Source: Aspergillus flavus (lineage: Eukaryota > Ascomycota > Eurotiomycetes > Eurotiales > Aspergillaceae). Taken from it: a stretch of DNA of 64,000 nt. The notes below the pieces were generated by a model. The model did no database searches. It was not told the origin of the DNA and saw nothing but the letters and a program-made list of their open reading frames with translations. The stretch's first letter is position 1. The number at the start of each line of letters is the position of its first letter. The stretch lies in assembly GCF_009017415.1 (NCBI RefSeq), contig NC_092409.1, forward strand, positions 1,860,001 to 1,924,000. Reading direction: 5' to 3'. Made by a program: the position numbers and the translations under genes. This document shows, piece after piece, positions 35,565 to 46,177 of the stretch.

Positions 35565-37203
35565 TCAAAACAAAGCCCTATCGACGCCCTCCCCACCAAC
35601 AACAGGAAGACGCTCCACAGCATCCTGTCCCTCTCTGTTCTTCCCAGTAGCCTTAAACCCGCTAGGCACCAGACTCGGGTCCAACAGCCCTATCTGCACC
35701 AGGACACTCGCCTGATCCCAATAGATATTATGGCGAGCCAGTCTCCCCGCAATGAAGCTAGCCGTCATTATAATCACAACGCGCACTTGTTTACCCGTAG
35801 GTGGCACACGGGGCAGCAGCCACGGGATCTCTTCTGTGTGCGTAAACGTGAGCAGAAGCTCATCAACTATCCGGTCTGTGCCGATCGTGCGAGACAGAAG
35901 ACGAATACTCTGCGACGGTGGCCCGGCAGGGAAGAATTGCGAGGTGTAAAAGTTAGTGATTTGAGCCGGATGTTCTCCTAAGGATCATCAGCATCAGCCA
36001 CGGTCTTCCCTCGCGAGCAGATTCCCAGACCACATAGAGCCCAAAAAAGAAAAGAAAAGAAAAAAAAAAAAGGGAAAGATGGACGGAACAATCAAAGGGA
36101 AGCAAGTGGAAAGAGAATACATACCACCAATCAAGGTAGGAACACAATTGACTACCGCTACCTCATTCAACTCCGCCGTTGGGTCGGAATTCTCCCCGTC
36201 ACTATCGCCGCCCCCGGTCAAGGGGATCCCACCACCACTCCCTACCATCATGTTCACTGTATTGGCCGCATGATGCTCCACCTCGTCTCGCTCTGCCTCC
36301 TGTCCATTGTAGAACAGATTTCGCCAGTACTCCTCCCACACTGTCTCCACGGCGGGTACCTTCCAGCTCCCTCCGGGCCAACCAAACCCGCGCTTCAGGC
36401 ACTCCAGCGCTCGACTCCAGGCTAGGCGCGAACTGATCACGTCGTGCGTTCTGGCTGTTGACTCCGCGAACCCGGGCTCGGATTCTGGGTAGAAGAAGAG
36501 GTGGCATCTGTGGCGCTTTTTGCTGGGGTGGCTGTTGTAGTCGTCCCAGAGGGTGGTGGGTTGGTGGCCGGCGAGATGGACTTGAATGGGAAGGATGGAG
36601 AGAGTGTCATAGCAGGTGGCGGTTGACGAAGAGGTCGTGGATGGGGGCACGATGCAGGGGTTTGTCGTTGTGTTGGGGCAACCGGTGAGGCTACTATGGG
36701 TATCTGTTCCGGAGATCTGGGGGTAGTAGGTTACTAGGGCACAGAGGAGAGGGAAAGGGTTGGTGGCTGTTGTTGGGTGGTGGTGGGATGTAAGGAGAAG
36801 GTAGGCTGGTTTGTTGTATGCTTGGAGTGGTTGTTCTGTTAGCTATTTGGTCGTATCTTCGAGGGCGTATGTACGTACCCACAATCGCATATCTCTCCCC
36901 CGGCTCGAGATCGTCCTCTCGCTCGTGGATCAAATTATCCAGGTCTTTCCGGTCTCGCTCGAAATCTCCGCTGGACCCTTGGAATGGAATATATTCGACG
37001 CTGAAACCCTCCGCTTCGAATCGCCGGAGAATGTCCGCGTCGAAGTCGGCCGTGTCTGAAGTGACATAGAGTCGGCGCAAAACAGAATTGCTTTTCTTGC
37101 GTCTATCGCTGCTGAGGCTGGGAGATTGGGATCCTTGAGGAGGTGCTCTGCTAGGGGTACTGCTGCGACGACGACGATGGATGTGCTGTCGGAGTCGTTC
37201 CAT
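35565..37203 (-). CDS. Dienelactone-hydrolase-like protein with NTF2/SnoaL-like C-terminus
   Basis: Three exons: 36879-37203, 36125-36820, 35565-35977, giving 477 residues. After a basic Ser/Arg-rich N-terminus, the first domain looks like a divergent alpha/beta hydrolase of the dienelactone hydrolase group: VLRRLYVTSDTADFDADILR, GERYAIVAYNKPAYLLL, LLCALVTYYP, LFFYPESEPGFAE and LAWSRALECLKRGFGW. The last third resembles an NTF2/SnoaL fold: HPAQITNFYTSQFFPAG, LLSRTIGTDRIVDELLLTFT, VVIIMTASFIAGRLARHNIY and WDQASVLVQIGLLDP. The region usually holding the catalytic His (GHGF) reads SEPGFAE, so activity is doubtful. Function unknown; the family call is moderate. Confidence 0.68.
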
Positions 37204-37665
37204 TTTCTTCCCTTGTGTCTGTATGACTTAGGGTTACAAGTTGGGGGGATTAATAGGAAGTAAGTACTACAGGGTCAGGACAATAGCAATTGCGATCGCA
37301 ACATTTTTCCAAGTGAAGATGGTACGGAAGGACAACTACTTAAGTTTTAGGCAACGTTCTCTTCTCTTATCAACGCTGGGCTGACGTCGACGAGTATTGG
37401 CAGAGGATTGGCAGTCTCCATCGTGGCTCCAGCCGAACCCAAGGATGCAACGCAAGGGGAACCGATGTTGCCGTTGCCAAGATAGGGCTGATCCATGCAT
37501 TATTACGCTATGTCGAATGTCTGTCTATCCACCACGCCACCAATGCGAGTCTATTCAAAATAATAAGAAAAATATGTACTGATACATCATCCCCCCCCAC
37601 TTCTCAACCAAAACAAAAAAAAAAATAAAAAATAAAAAAAAATAAAAATAAAAATAAAACAAGCT
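37204..37665. other. Intergenic with A-rich low-complexity tract
   Basis: About 460 bp between the 3' end of the riboflavin kinase gene and the start of the hydrolase-like gene. Positions 37611-37660 are almost pure A with scattered T. Confidence 0.6.
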
Positions 37666-38437
37666 CTAAAAACTAGTCAACCATTTTCGCTGCTCCTGCA
37701 CCGCTTCCGAACAATCTTGTCCACTAAGGTAGCTGACATATGCCTTTCGCTGGAGACTCTGGCGCGCAACCTCACAGTCAATCCGAATATCTTCGACCAA
37801 GGCTTCCAGCGACACGTAGTCGTATTCTGGACGGATGTACCCCAGAATCAAAAGGTTAAGCTTTGTGCCGTAGAAATCAGGCAATTTATTGAATTTCACT
37901 TGGCCTGCCTCGCCGTTTGCTGTCGGTGATGGCGATGAGAGAGGAGGCATGATGTGGATTTCCTATGATCGTCAATCGAACGGATCCATACCTGATGTCA
38001 TGTTGGTGAGACTCTAGGCAAGGGATAACCTACCACGGATCGAGTGGTGTTCTTGTAAAAGGGATTGTATCCAATACTCAGCACAGCTGGAAGTATCGTC
38101 GTCTCCGATGTGAATCTGGACGGATCCAATGCGACTACTCCGTAGTACACCCCGACTTGCAGATCGGGATAGTCTGATAAGCCATCTGGGGGGATATTGG
38201 CCGTGGGGATTCCCAGCTGGCTAGGTTAGTTTCCTTGGCATGGAGGAGAGGATGTCGTTACCGAGAGGTGGCGATCGGTACAACATAGAATATAGCATGA
38301 ATGAAGCTACATGAACATACCTCTTTGCTTCCCCGCCCAAAACCTTTGATCACCGGCCCGGATAACTTGATCGGAAACGGAGGCTCTGGGCCACTGTCTG
38401 GCCCAGTAACGGGATCTCGAGGGCCGTCTGGACGCAT
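37666..38437 (-). CDS. fmn1: Riboflavin kinase
   Basis: Three exons: 38321-38437, 38034-38216, 37666-37962, giving 198 residues. The start [16 protein letters not shown] fits what I recall of Aspergillus riboflavin kinases. Key motifs are present: [20 protein letters not shown] with the PTAN ATP/Mg loop, [24 protein letters not shown] and [17 protein letters not shown]. It phosphorylates riboflavin to FMN. An out-of-frame ATG at 38575-38577 opens a 75-codon frame that overlaps this start. Confidence 0.95.
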
Positions 38438-38713
38438 CCTTTGTTGATTATAACAAATCTATGGACTAAATCCAGCGTTTGTCTGGCGATGAGCAGCAAT
38501 TGAAAGTGAGCAAAATGGTGGAATGTGGAAGAAGGCCGCGGTATCGATAAGGCGGGCGATGCGGGGGTATCGGCCATGACGGAATGAATGCATGTTGATT
38601 GGTGAGACTGGTACAGGATTACCGGTATTTTACCCTATATGGTGCCTGAGGCGGAGAGGTTCGATGAAGCATAATCAGTTGACTCTTCTAACTATGTAGG
38701 ACCTGGTATTTCA

Positions 38714-40685
38714 TCAATTGTTCTCTTGCCCCGCGATCATGTTGTTTCCGATCTCTCTCAAGACATCCTTCCTGATCTTTCCACTCCCCGTCACAGGATA
38801 CTGTCCGATCGGATCGCCGGGTCCAACCCAGAAGACATGGACCGGGGCCTTATGTCGACCAAGGACTTGCCATATCCAGTCTTTCACATCATTCAGAGAA
38901 GGCCTGTTATGCTGTGGGAGTGATTGAAGAAAGGCAGCAACAACCTCGCCGTATTTATCATCCTTCAGTCCGACAATGGCAGCCTGCTCAATGTCTGGGT
39001 GCTCCATAAGCCTTTCTTCGATCTCCGTAGGATAGATGTTTTCCCCTCCTAACTAAGATCAGCTCATCTGCAACACTGACTCTAACCAAGCAAGCTCACC
39101 CCGGATAATAATATCTTTGATTCTTCCTGTGATGCGACAGTATCCTTTTTCATCAATCGAGGCTTCGTCGCCCGTATGGATCCATATCACGCCGTTTTCA
39201 TCACGTACCAGAGCTTCAGCTGTCTTTTCCTCGTTCTTGTAGTATCCCTTCTGTAGCAGATACCCTGATATACAAAGCTCGCCCCGGATTCCCTTGGGGA
39301 GTATGTGGTTCTGGCTGTCCACGACCTTGGCCTGGACGTGAGGGAGTGCTTTGCCTACAGTTTCCAGTTTCTCTCTAGCTGGGTCCGTGGCTGCTGTCAT
39401 GAAGCTTCCGGCGGAGGTTTCGGTCATCCCTAGGCCAATACGTCAATATGGAAAAAGGAATGAAAATGAAAAACAAAAAAAAAAAAAGGGGGGGGGGGGG
39501 GGGGGGGGGGGTAATCAAGGACCCCCAGGCCAGAAAAACAAACCGTAAATGATTCTCAGATCCATGGGACTGAAAGTCGCCTGTATTTCGTCCAATAGAC
39601 TCGGTGCTACCTTCATGCCTCCTACCATACCGGCTCGGACAGTTTTAACTTTCACTTTTCTGTGCTGGAGCTGCTGTAATATAGCCACGAACATAGTTGG
39701 AACGCCATGCAGCACGGTACATCCATAGCGTTTCAAAGCATCCACCACGGCAGAGGCGTCAAAATCTCGACTCGGGAGAACAATGGTAGCTCCACACGCA
39801 AGTGAGCATATCAGGCCACTGACGAGACCGAAGGCGTGAAATAATGGTGGCGGGCAACAGACGATATCATCGGGGTTTAGATCCAAACGGGCACCGCACA
39901 TGCGTCCATTGTTAATGATGCCACTGCTTGGTCAATTAAACCCAACCGCGTCAATACACCAACTTGGAAACCTTACAAATGGCTAAGCATAGCGGCTTTT
40001 GGAAGTCCTGCCGTTCCGCTGGTGAACTGGAGATAGACCGTATCATGACACTGCACTGAGCGCTGCGCTTGATGTAAGGCTTGCTGTGGTACCGAGTTCC
40101 CTAAAAGTAGAACATCATCCCAGGTAAGTGTCTCATGAGTGTCCACATAATCCGTTCGGATCAAGACGGTCTGCTTCAGGCCAGGGACTGGGTGGGTCTG
40201 GATATGCTGGATGAGAAACCTAGTAGATCCGAAGTTCACCATGTCACCTATGAAAAACAAGGACGTTTCTGCTTCCATTAGCAATAGACCATTGCGTTGC
40301 GTACACTCATCTTAGATTAGTCGAACTTGCCTGTATGCCTGATGGCCCGATCACATTCCAGAAATGTGAAGGTCTTATTTAGCACCACCAGAACTGCTCC
40401 AATCCGAGCCACAGCAACAACCAAAGCGGCAAATCGTTCATCGTCCCCGGAGAAGATCGCAACTCGATCACCCCTGCCGATACCCATGGCAAGAAGCCCT
40501 TTAGCGATATCCTGTGTATGCTGGCACAAAACTTGAAAACTAAGCCGAGCACCACTCCACGGGACAATAATGGCATCTTTGGACCCAAAACTCTCAGACT
40601 GCTGGTCCATAAGCTGTCCCAACGTTAGATGACAGAGAGGTGGCTCTCTGGGTCCCTGGACAATAGATAAAGAAGGGTGTGCCAT
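38714..40685 (-). CDS. AMP-binding acyl-CoA synthetase
   Basis: Five exons: 40331-40685, 39977-40271, 39544-39923, 39100-39429, 38714-39048, giving 564 residues. ANL-superfamily motifs are present: the phosphate loop YLQFTSGTAGLPKAAMLSH, CCPPPLFHAFGLV, IIYGMTETSAG, WIHTGDEASIDEKGYCRITG, GRIKDIIIRGGENIYPTEIE and the catalytic lysine motif TGSGKIRKDVLRE. It should activate a carboxylic acid (medium or long chain, or an aromatic acid) as adenylate, then CoA thioester; substrate cannot be told. The first intron appears to be GC-AG (donor gcaagt). The third intron carries C24 followed by T14 on the sense strand. No peroxisomal SKL-type tail (it ends AGQENN). Confidence 0.88.
39474..39511. repeat. 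A14-G24 homopolymer block in an intron
   Basis: On the plus strand, 14 A (39474-39487) run straight into 24 G (39488-39511). It lies inside the third intron of the acyl-CoA synthetase gene, where it forms part of a C/T-rich stretch before the acceptor. The exact length is likely unstable or assembly-dependent. Confidence 0.85.
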
Positions 40686-41345
40686 GTTTGTAGATCAAAA
40701 AGGCTTTCAGATTCACTTCAAGCGAAGCGATAGAAAGGAGGAACTGCCTGATCTAGTCAAGCATTTCAAGCCCCTGTTTAGTAAAGCAGCCAAGGTGCGG
40801 TTAGGATGGCCTTGCTGAACTATAAAGTAACGCTATGTGACTGGGCTTGCCAGGCAGGTAAATGCCTGCTGCTGATTCACCTTTTGAGACGGTCTGTAGG
40901 TGCTTGGGATGAGATTGGTCGTTTTCTTCGTTGTTGTGCTTAATGCAGCAGCACCTCTACATTCACTCCTTCGTATCCAAGGTAATTTATCGTTCTTTGG
41001 TGGTGATGAGACTGTCAGTCTCCTTGTTTCACTATAGGATGCTCTCCATGATCAGGGGCTAGGGTCGCCTACTTCGCTCGTTCAAGAATATACCACCCTT
41101 AATATGTGCAGACACATATATACAATAGAAAGAAATCAAAACAGAGGAGCCCCATAAACAGCTCCTTGGGAATCATACAAACAATTATGTACCAGTGCCA
41201 GGATACAAGGGCATAGCAATAAGATCAAAGGAAACAACAAGACATCAAAGGACAAACCATTTTTTAAATCCTCCCAAACGTTGACCGTACATGTGGATTA
41301 CAGTATCAATGGTAGCTGGCATGACCCATAATACAATAAATAAAA
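40686..41345. other. Intergenic, AcuK 3' end to acyl-CoA synthetase start
   Basis: About 660 bp on a minus-strand run of genes; would contain the AcuK 3' UTR and the acyl-CoA synthetase promoter. No gene recognised. Confidence 0.5.
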
Positions 41346-43611
41346 TCAAATGCATGGCAAGAACTATTGATGCGTTAGTAACCTCCTATCGGGAGAAACC
41401 AAAAGAAAAGGGTTGCTCACATTCATCACAATAAGCATAGGAATGTCGAATACGTCTCGTTTTACTGTCCAGCAGTATGCGCATTCAACTTTGCCGTCTT
41501 TAAAGCCCAGTTGATTCATGCCCGCCTCGCTGGCGATGCCCCCTTTGCGCAGATGGCTGTTCCACCGTTGGTTATCATCTGACTGATTCTCCATGTCCTC
41601 CTTCGTTTTGTATTTCAACAGTTTGCATGTCGTCATGACACTACCACGTGAGTCCCCAAAGGCAAGTCGGGCGAAATCTTCGTAGAATTCCACCACACTG
41701 TCGTCATCAAGCAGCTCGGCCAAGAACACTGGTTGCGGGCGACCAGGAGTGCTTTCCGCCACGGAGCCTCGTGGAGTAAAGCTCCGCGATGATGTTCCCG
41801 AGCCCGGAACAGAGCCACCTGTATTGACATTCAGGTTGGGCTCCTTACCTAAAAGGACGTCTTTTTTCCATCCGGTAAGGATACTAAACTCCTTTCCCAC
41901 AGCCGCGATTTCCCCCGTGCGTCGACAAACGATGGTTGGGGTGCCACACGCATTGATGAAGTCTTCATATTCGAACAAGGTTCGCTGGAAACATTTCTCC
42001 ATGAATATTAGGTCGTCCCGGTTCAGAGTCTTGGTCGTCGCAATGAAAGACGGGCGGATCGACGCCAGCGCCTTGGCGATTTGTAAAGTCTTCTGTGGCG
42101 AAAAGCGTCGTTGAATAAATGCGGTCAGATTATGGAAACGATTGGTGTAGGCATACGGCTCCTTGACGTTCTCATATATGGATGAGGGGTTCCGTTGGCG
42201 TCGTCTAACCCCGACCTGTAAGTTTTGGTGCTTTAAACTCGGTGTCGTAATCGTAGGTCGTGGTCCGTTCGCAGAGAGGCCATTTGACTTTGCTGTCACC
42301 GCACTGCTGAACGTAGCATCATCAAAGCCCGTCGTTATTTGAGGACTAGTCGTTGCATTGGGGCTTGCAAAGCTGCCAGGGCCGCTTTCGATCGCAAAGG
42401 CATGTGGCGCATCTGCCTTGGTCAAGTGTCCCGGGATTACACTTCCTTGGCCGGACTGTGGGTAAACGCCTCCAACATTTACATGAGTTTGGCCCGTGGG
42501 TTGCCCGCTGGACCATTCATTCAGAAGGGGGTCGCCGAAAATGAATGGCTGTTGACCTCCAGGGCTCTCGCCGAAAGCTGCAGCGCCAGTGATCGGCGTG
42601 CCGGAGAATTGAGCCGAGCCACTACGTCCCATTGAGCCTCGCTGGGTAGCGGAATCACTGGGTGAGTCACCAGCCCCAGTAGCCATATGTCCAAGCATGC
42701 CAAACTCCAACGCACCATAGCGATTCTCAAAGTTCATACTGGACAGGTCAAAGTTAAAGAGGGCCGGGTCACTGGGGTCAAAGAAGGGCCCGGCAAATGG
42801 GTTTTGGCTGGGGTTAGTCGCGCCGGACACGCCGGTGCTGGGCGGCTGCTGATTAACTTGTGATGAAAGGCTGTTGTTTCGAGCGGCTGGGTTGGCTTTC
42901 AGGGTAAAGGTCGGCGAGACAGGGGACTGGGAGGTGAAAGAATTTTGGTTCATAGTATTTTCCTGATAGACACTATAGGAGTTCGACTGCGGCGTGGGGT
43001 AGAAATTGGGACTGGAACTCGGCTGTGTAGTGGCATTAACTGCATTGGCGCCATTTCTAGACAAGGGCAAGTTACTCCGCATCGTGTTATTATAGAAATT
43101 CCCGCCAATTCCAGGCATCAACGCTCCATCTGGTGCATCATGAAGATATTTGGCTTTTTTGCGAACCCCATCGTGGCACGCATCTTGGAGACCACGTTTG
43201 ATACACCGTTGACAAGGCCTTTCGTCACCTGTGCGTAGCTGGGTATTAGTACTGACTCGGCTCTCAAGCTAATCACATGCAGGAATACATCGGCTGGGCC
43301 ACGGCACATGAGAGGGAAGGAAGGGGAGAGAGGGAAACCATGCGAACAAAACTGAAAAGAAGGCAGTCTAGCGTACCGCAAGTCAGATGCGCCCGTTGAC
43401 AAGCAAAGCAAGCCCTCCGTGCTTTCTTCCGTCGTGGTCTTGAGGGATCCTTCGGGTTCGGTTTTTGGCCAGTTTCCGCAGGCGCATTACCATCGCCATT
43501 GCTCTTGTTCTTGGGCTGCTCTGACTGTTCCCCGACGCCTCCGGTCTCTAGCTCGGCCCCTCTGCGATCGGCTGGGGGCGCCGGGGTGCTATCCTGTGCA
43601 TCCACCGTCAT
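41346..43611 (-). CDS. acuK: Gluconeogenesis transcription activator AcuK (Zn2Cys6, PAS-like)
   Basis: Three exons: 43377-43611, 41421-43228, 41346-41363, giving 686 residues. The binuclear zinc cluster uses Cys68, 71, 78, 84, 87 and 96 ([14 protein letters not shown], then [17 protein letters not shown]) and is followed by [12 protein letters not shown], the ERT1/AcuK signature. The middle is Asn/Gln/Ser/Pro-rich. A PAS-like domain lies near residues 470-540 ([30 protein letters not shown]). AcuK, with partner AcuM, activates PEP carboxykinase and fructose bisphosphatase genes in A. nidulans and links carbon use to iron acquisition in A. fumigatus. The last exon is a microexon of 18 nt encoding FLPCI and the stop. 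The choice of AcuK over AcuM rests on the cluster and C-terminus. Confidence 0.87.
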
Positions 43612-44453
43612 GGTGACATGAAATATCGAAGGCAAGTTGTGCGACCCTCAAAACCTATTGCGCGTTCTATTGCGCGGTGTAGCCGATGACGGAAAGGGTC
43701 TGACGTTGAAAGCCGAAGCGACCACCGCTTGCCACACCTATGCTATTCTAAATAAGACCGCGTCGTCGCGCCGCGAGCCAGCGCGCCGGGATCCAGATTG
43801 CCGGCTCAATATTGATGAAAGTAGTTCCTAATCTGGGAGTAGTAGGAAAGCCCTTCTTTGGCGATCTGGGCGCATAGATCCTCGATCTAACGGTTCGTGG
43901 AGGCTCGAGAGAAACGGGGCGACGGCGGACCGGTAACTGGGAGCGGAGGACCTTGCGTGCTCGGTTATTGTGGATCAGAGAGCAACTCTCCAAATAGTCC
44001 ACTGATCAACCCGGAATTGATAATTTAACAATGAAATCCAGAATACGAGACAAGATGATTTGAATTTTCCCTTTTTCGCTTATACAAATACCACAATCAA
44101 TCGAGCGTTCGGTCTTATTTATCGCGATAGCGCGGGTGGAGCAAAAGTTTTCTCGGTGCTGCGGGGGGAGGCTCCAGAGCGTTCGCCGAGATAAGATTCC
44201 AGGGGGGTTAAGGAAGAAAACAATGCGGGAAATGGCTTGAGATAAGTGGCGTATTAAAATGGGAAAAGACAAGGAGGGGAGAGTTCAACCGTGAGGGGAG
44301 AGAGAAAGATGCAAAGAAGTCAAGTCTGTGGAAACGCGGGGAAAGATAGGCAGTTAGTAAGGCTAACTTAAGTAGTGGTTGAAAATTTAAAAAGAATAAA
44401 AAGAAAAAGAAAAAAAATAAAGAAGGATGGACAGGAACTTCAACTAGTTAGTA

Positions 44454-44484
<31 letters not shown>

Positions 44485-46177
44485 GAAAAAAAGAATAGGC
44501 GGAAAAGCCACCAACACGAGCAGGTAAAGAGTCGCGTGTCCAGTCTAGACAAATCGAAGACACGGCGTGTTTCCCTGCTTGAGTCTTTTTAGATGTTGAA
44601 AATAACTCCAATTGTCACCCATCTACTCCGTACAATCATCTGAGAAAGAATTATCACCCTTCTTTGAGTTCCTCTGACGATCTGAATTTACTCCACGCGC
44701 GAGGTCTCGTTTGATTTTCCAAGTTCTGTTTTCAACCTTTCCTTTACAAGGAAAAAGAAATGACGAGAAGCGAAATTTTTTGATAAAATTAGATTGGTAA
44801 TTTTGGCGTCAGCTTACAGGAATAGGTAAGAGATTTTTGACCTTGCAAAACGAGAAAATGAAAAAGAGAGTCAGAAAGTGTATTCTAATGATTGATATTA
44901 TCATTCATACTACTAGTAGTAGAGTTACTTAGTAGTAGTCTCTGTCATGCATATATGCAGAACTTGAGCAGGATCGGGACCGAAGGAAGTCTACAATTAC
45001 AACTTCTCCCCTTGAAGATCTCTCACATGATAGTAAATAATTAAACATGTACTGTACATACAATGTAGACGAAGCTCGTGAAAATAATGAAGATGTTAAT
45101 ACCAGCTATCCGGTAATTGCGCGGTATTTGGAGATCCCACGTGTGGGTGGTGTTAATTACCGAGTTACTGAACTAGTCCAATACGCCATGTTTCTCCTCT
45201 AGTCCGAACTATTACTACGGATGTACCACGAAGCAATTGCGAATTCAAACCCCCCCCCTTTGTAAGGCAACGATTTATTTTAACCTAATCAGGTAGCCAA
45301 AAGCCCTCGAAAGGATTGCCCGCCAACAGAATGAGCTGAATACTTTCAATATGAGCCATTTTTACCTCATCCCCCCGGGACTTTCCGGAATGCTCCCTAG
45401 GCATTTGTCCGCCTTTCCCCGACTATCCAGTGCCATGTCAAATTCAGTAATTGCCTCGGTTCCCGAGTAACCCTAATACTGTTACCCATTCTCCTAGGCA
45501 AGTAGCAGTGCCTCGACTGATCAATTCGGTGAGAATGACTGACAGCTGAAACAACTTGGTCTTCACGAGGTGATCTGCCAAATTATCCGTAATTGATAGG
45601 CCTTGTGCTGACCTCGTGTCCAGTTATTATTTGATTGGATTATCACAGTTCGGCCTACTTTAACCTAGGGTGTGGCTGATCACCAACAGTAATGTAAGGA
45701 TGATACTGGTTCTAGGAGGGTTCAAGCCGGGGGTTACGTTTATCCTACCTAGCTAACTAGACATCTCGTCATATGTTGGTCGGTCTTTAAACTGTACGGG
45801 ATTGCAGGTGTCAAACGTTTTATCCCCTGTAGCCTGACTGTCACAAGTGTAATGAATGAGCACGAGGTGTCTATCTATACTTTTTTTAAGAAGGAAAACC
45901 CCCTTTATCTATAACTTTCATGTATGCAAGTACACCCAATCTATGTGTGTATGTATGTATGTACATACATATATGTACATGCTTGAATCCCTTGCCCCGT
46001 CTAAGTGATAGTCGTCCCACTTCCCGCTGTACTAATTGCAAGCCAATTAACCAAATCCTTACCATGACAGTACGGGCCCTAGGGACTCGGGATCCAGGAT
46101 GAATGAAATCATCCCGGTGGCCGATACGGAATATAAGAGACACAGATCCTTCATCCGGACCGAGAAGAAGTGGATAA
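43612..46177. other. Long upstream region of AcuK with simple repeats
   Basis: About 2.6 kb without a supported gene. It contains A24 at 44453-44476, a copy of TACTCCGTA at 44624-44632, TAGTAG patches near 44913-44937, and an ATGT-type palindromic tract at about 45943-45975 close to the 3' end of the next gene. The length suggests a long regulated leader or promoter for the activator gene. Confidence 0.55.
45943..45975. repeat. (TATG)n tract with a perfect 16-bp palindrome
   Basis: Alternating TATG units run into their reverse complement, giving ATGTATGTACATACAT as a perfect palindrome centred on GTAC. It lies just beyond the 3' end of the MFS transporter gene and could extrude as a hairpin or arise by repeat inversion. 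Confidence 0.8.
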
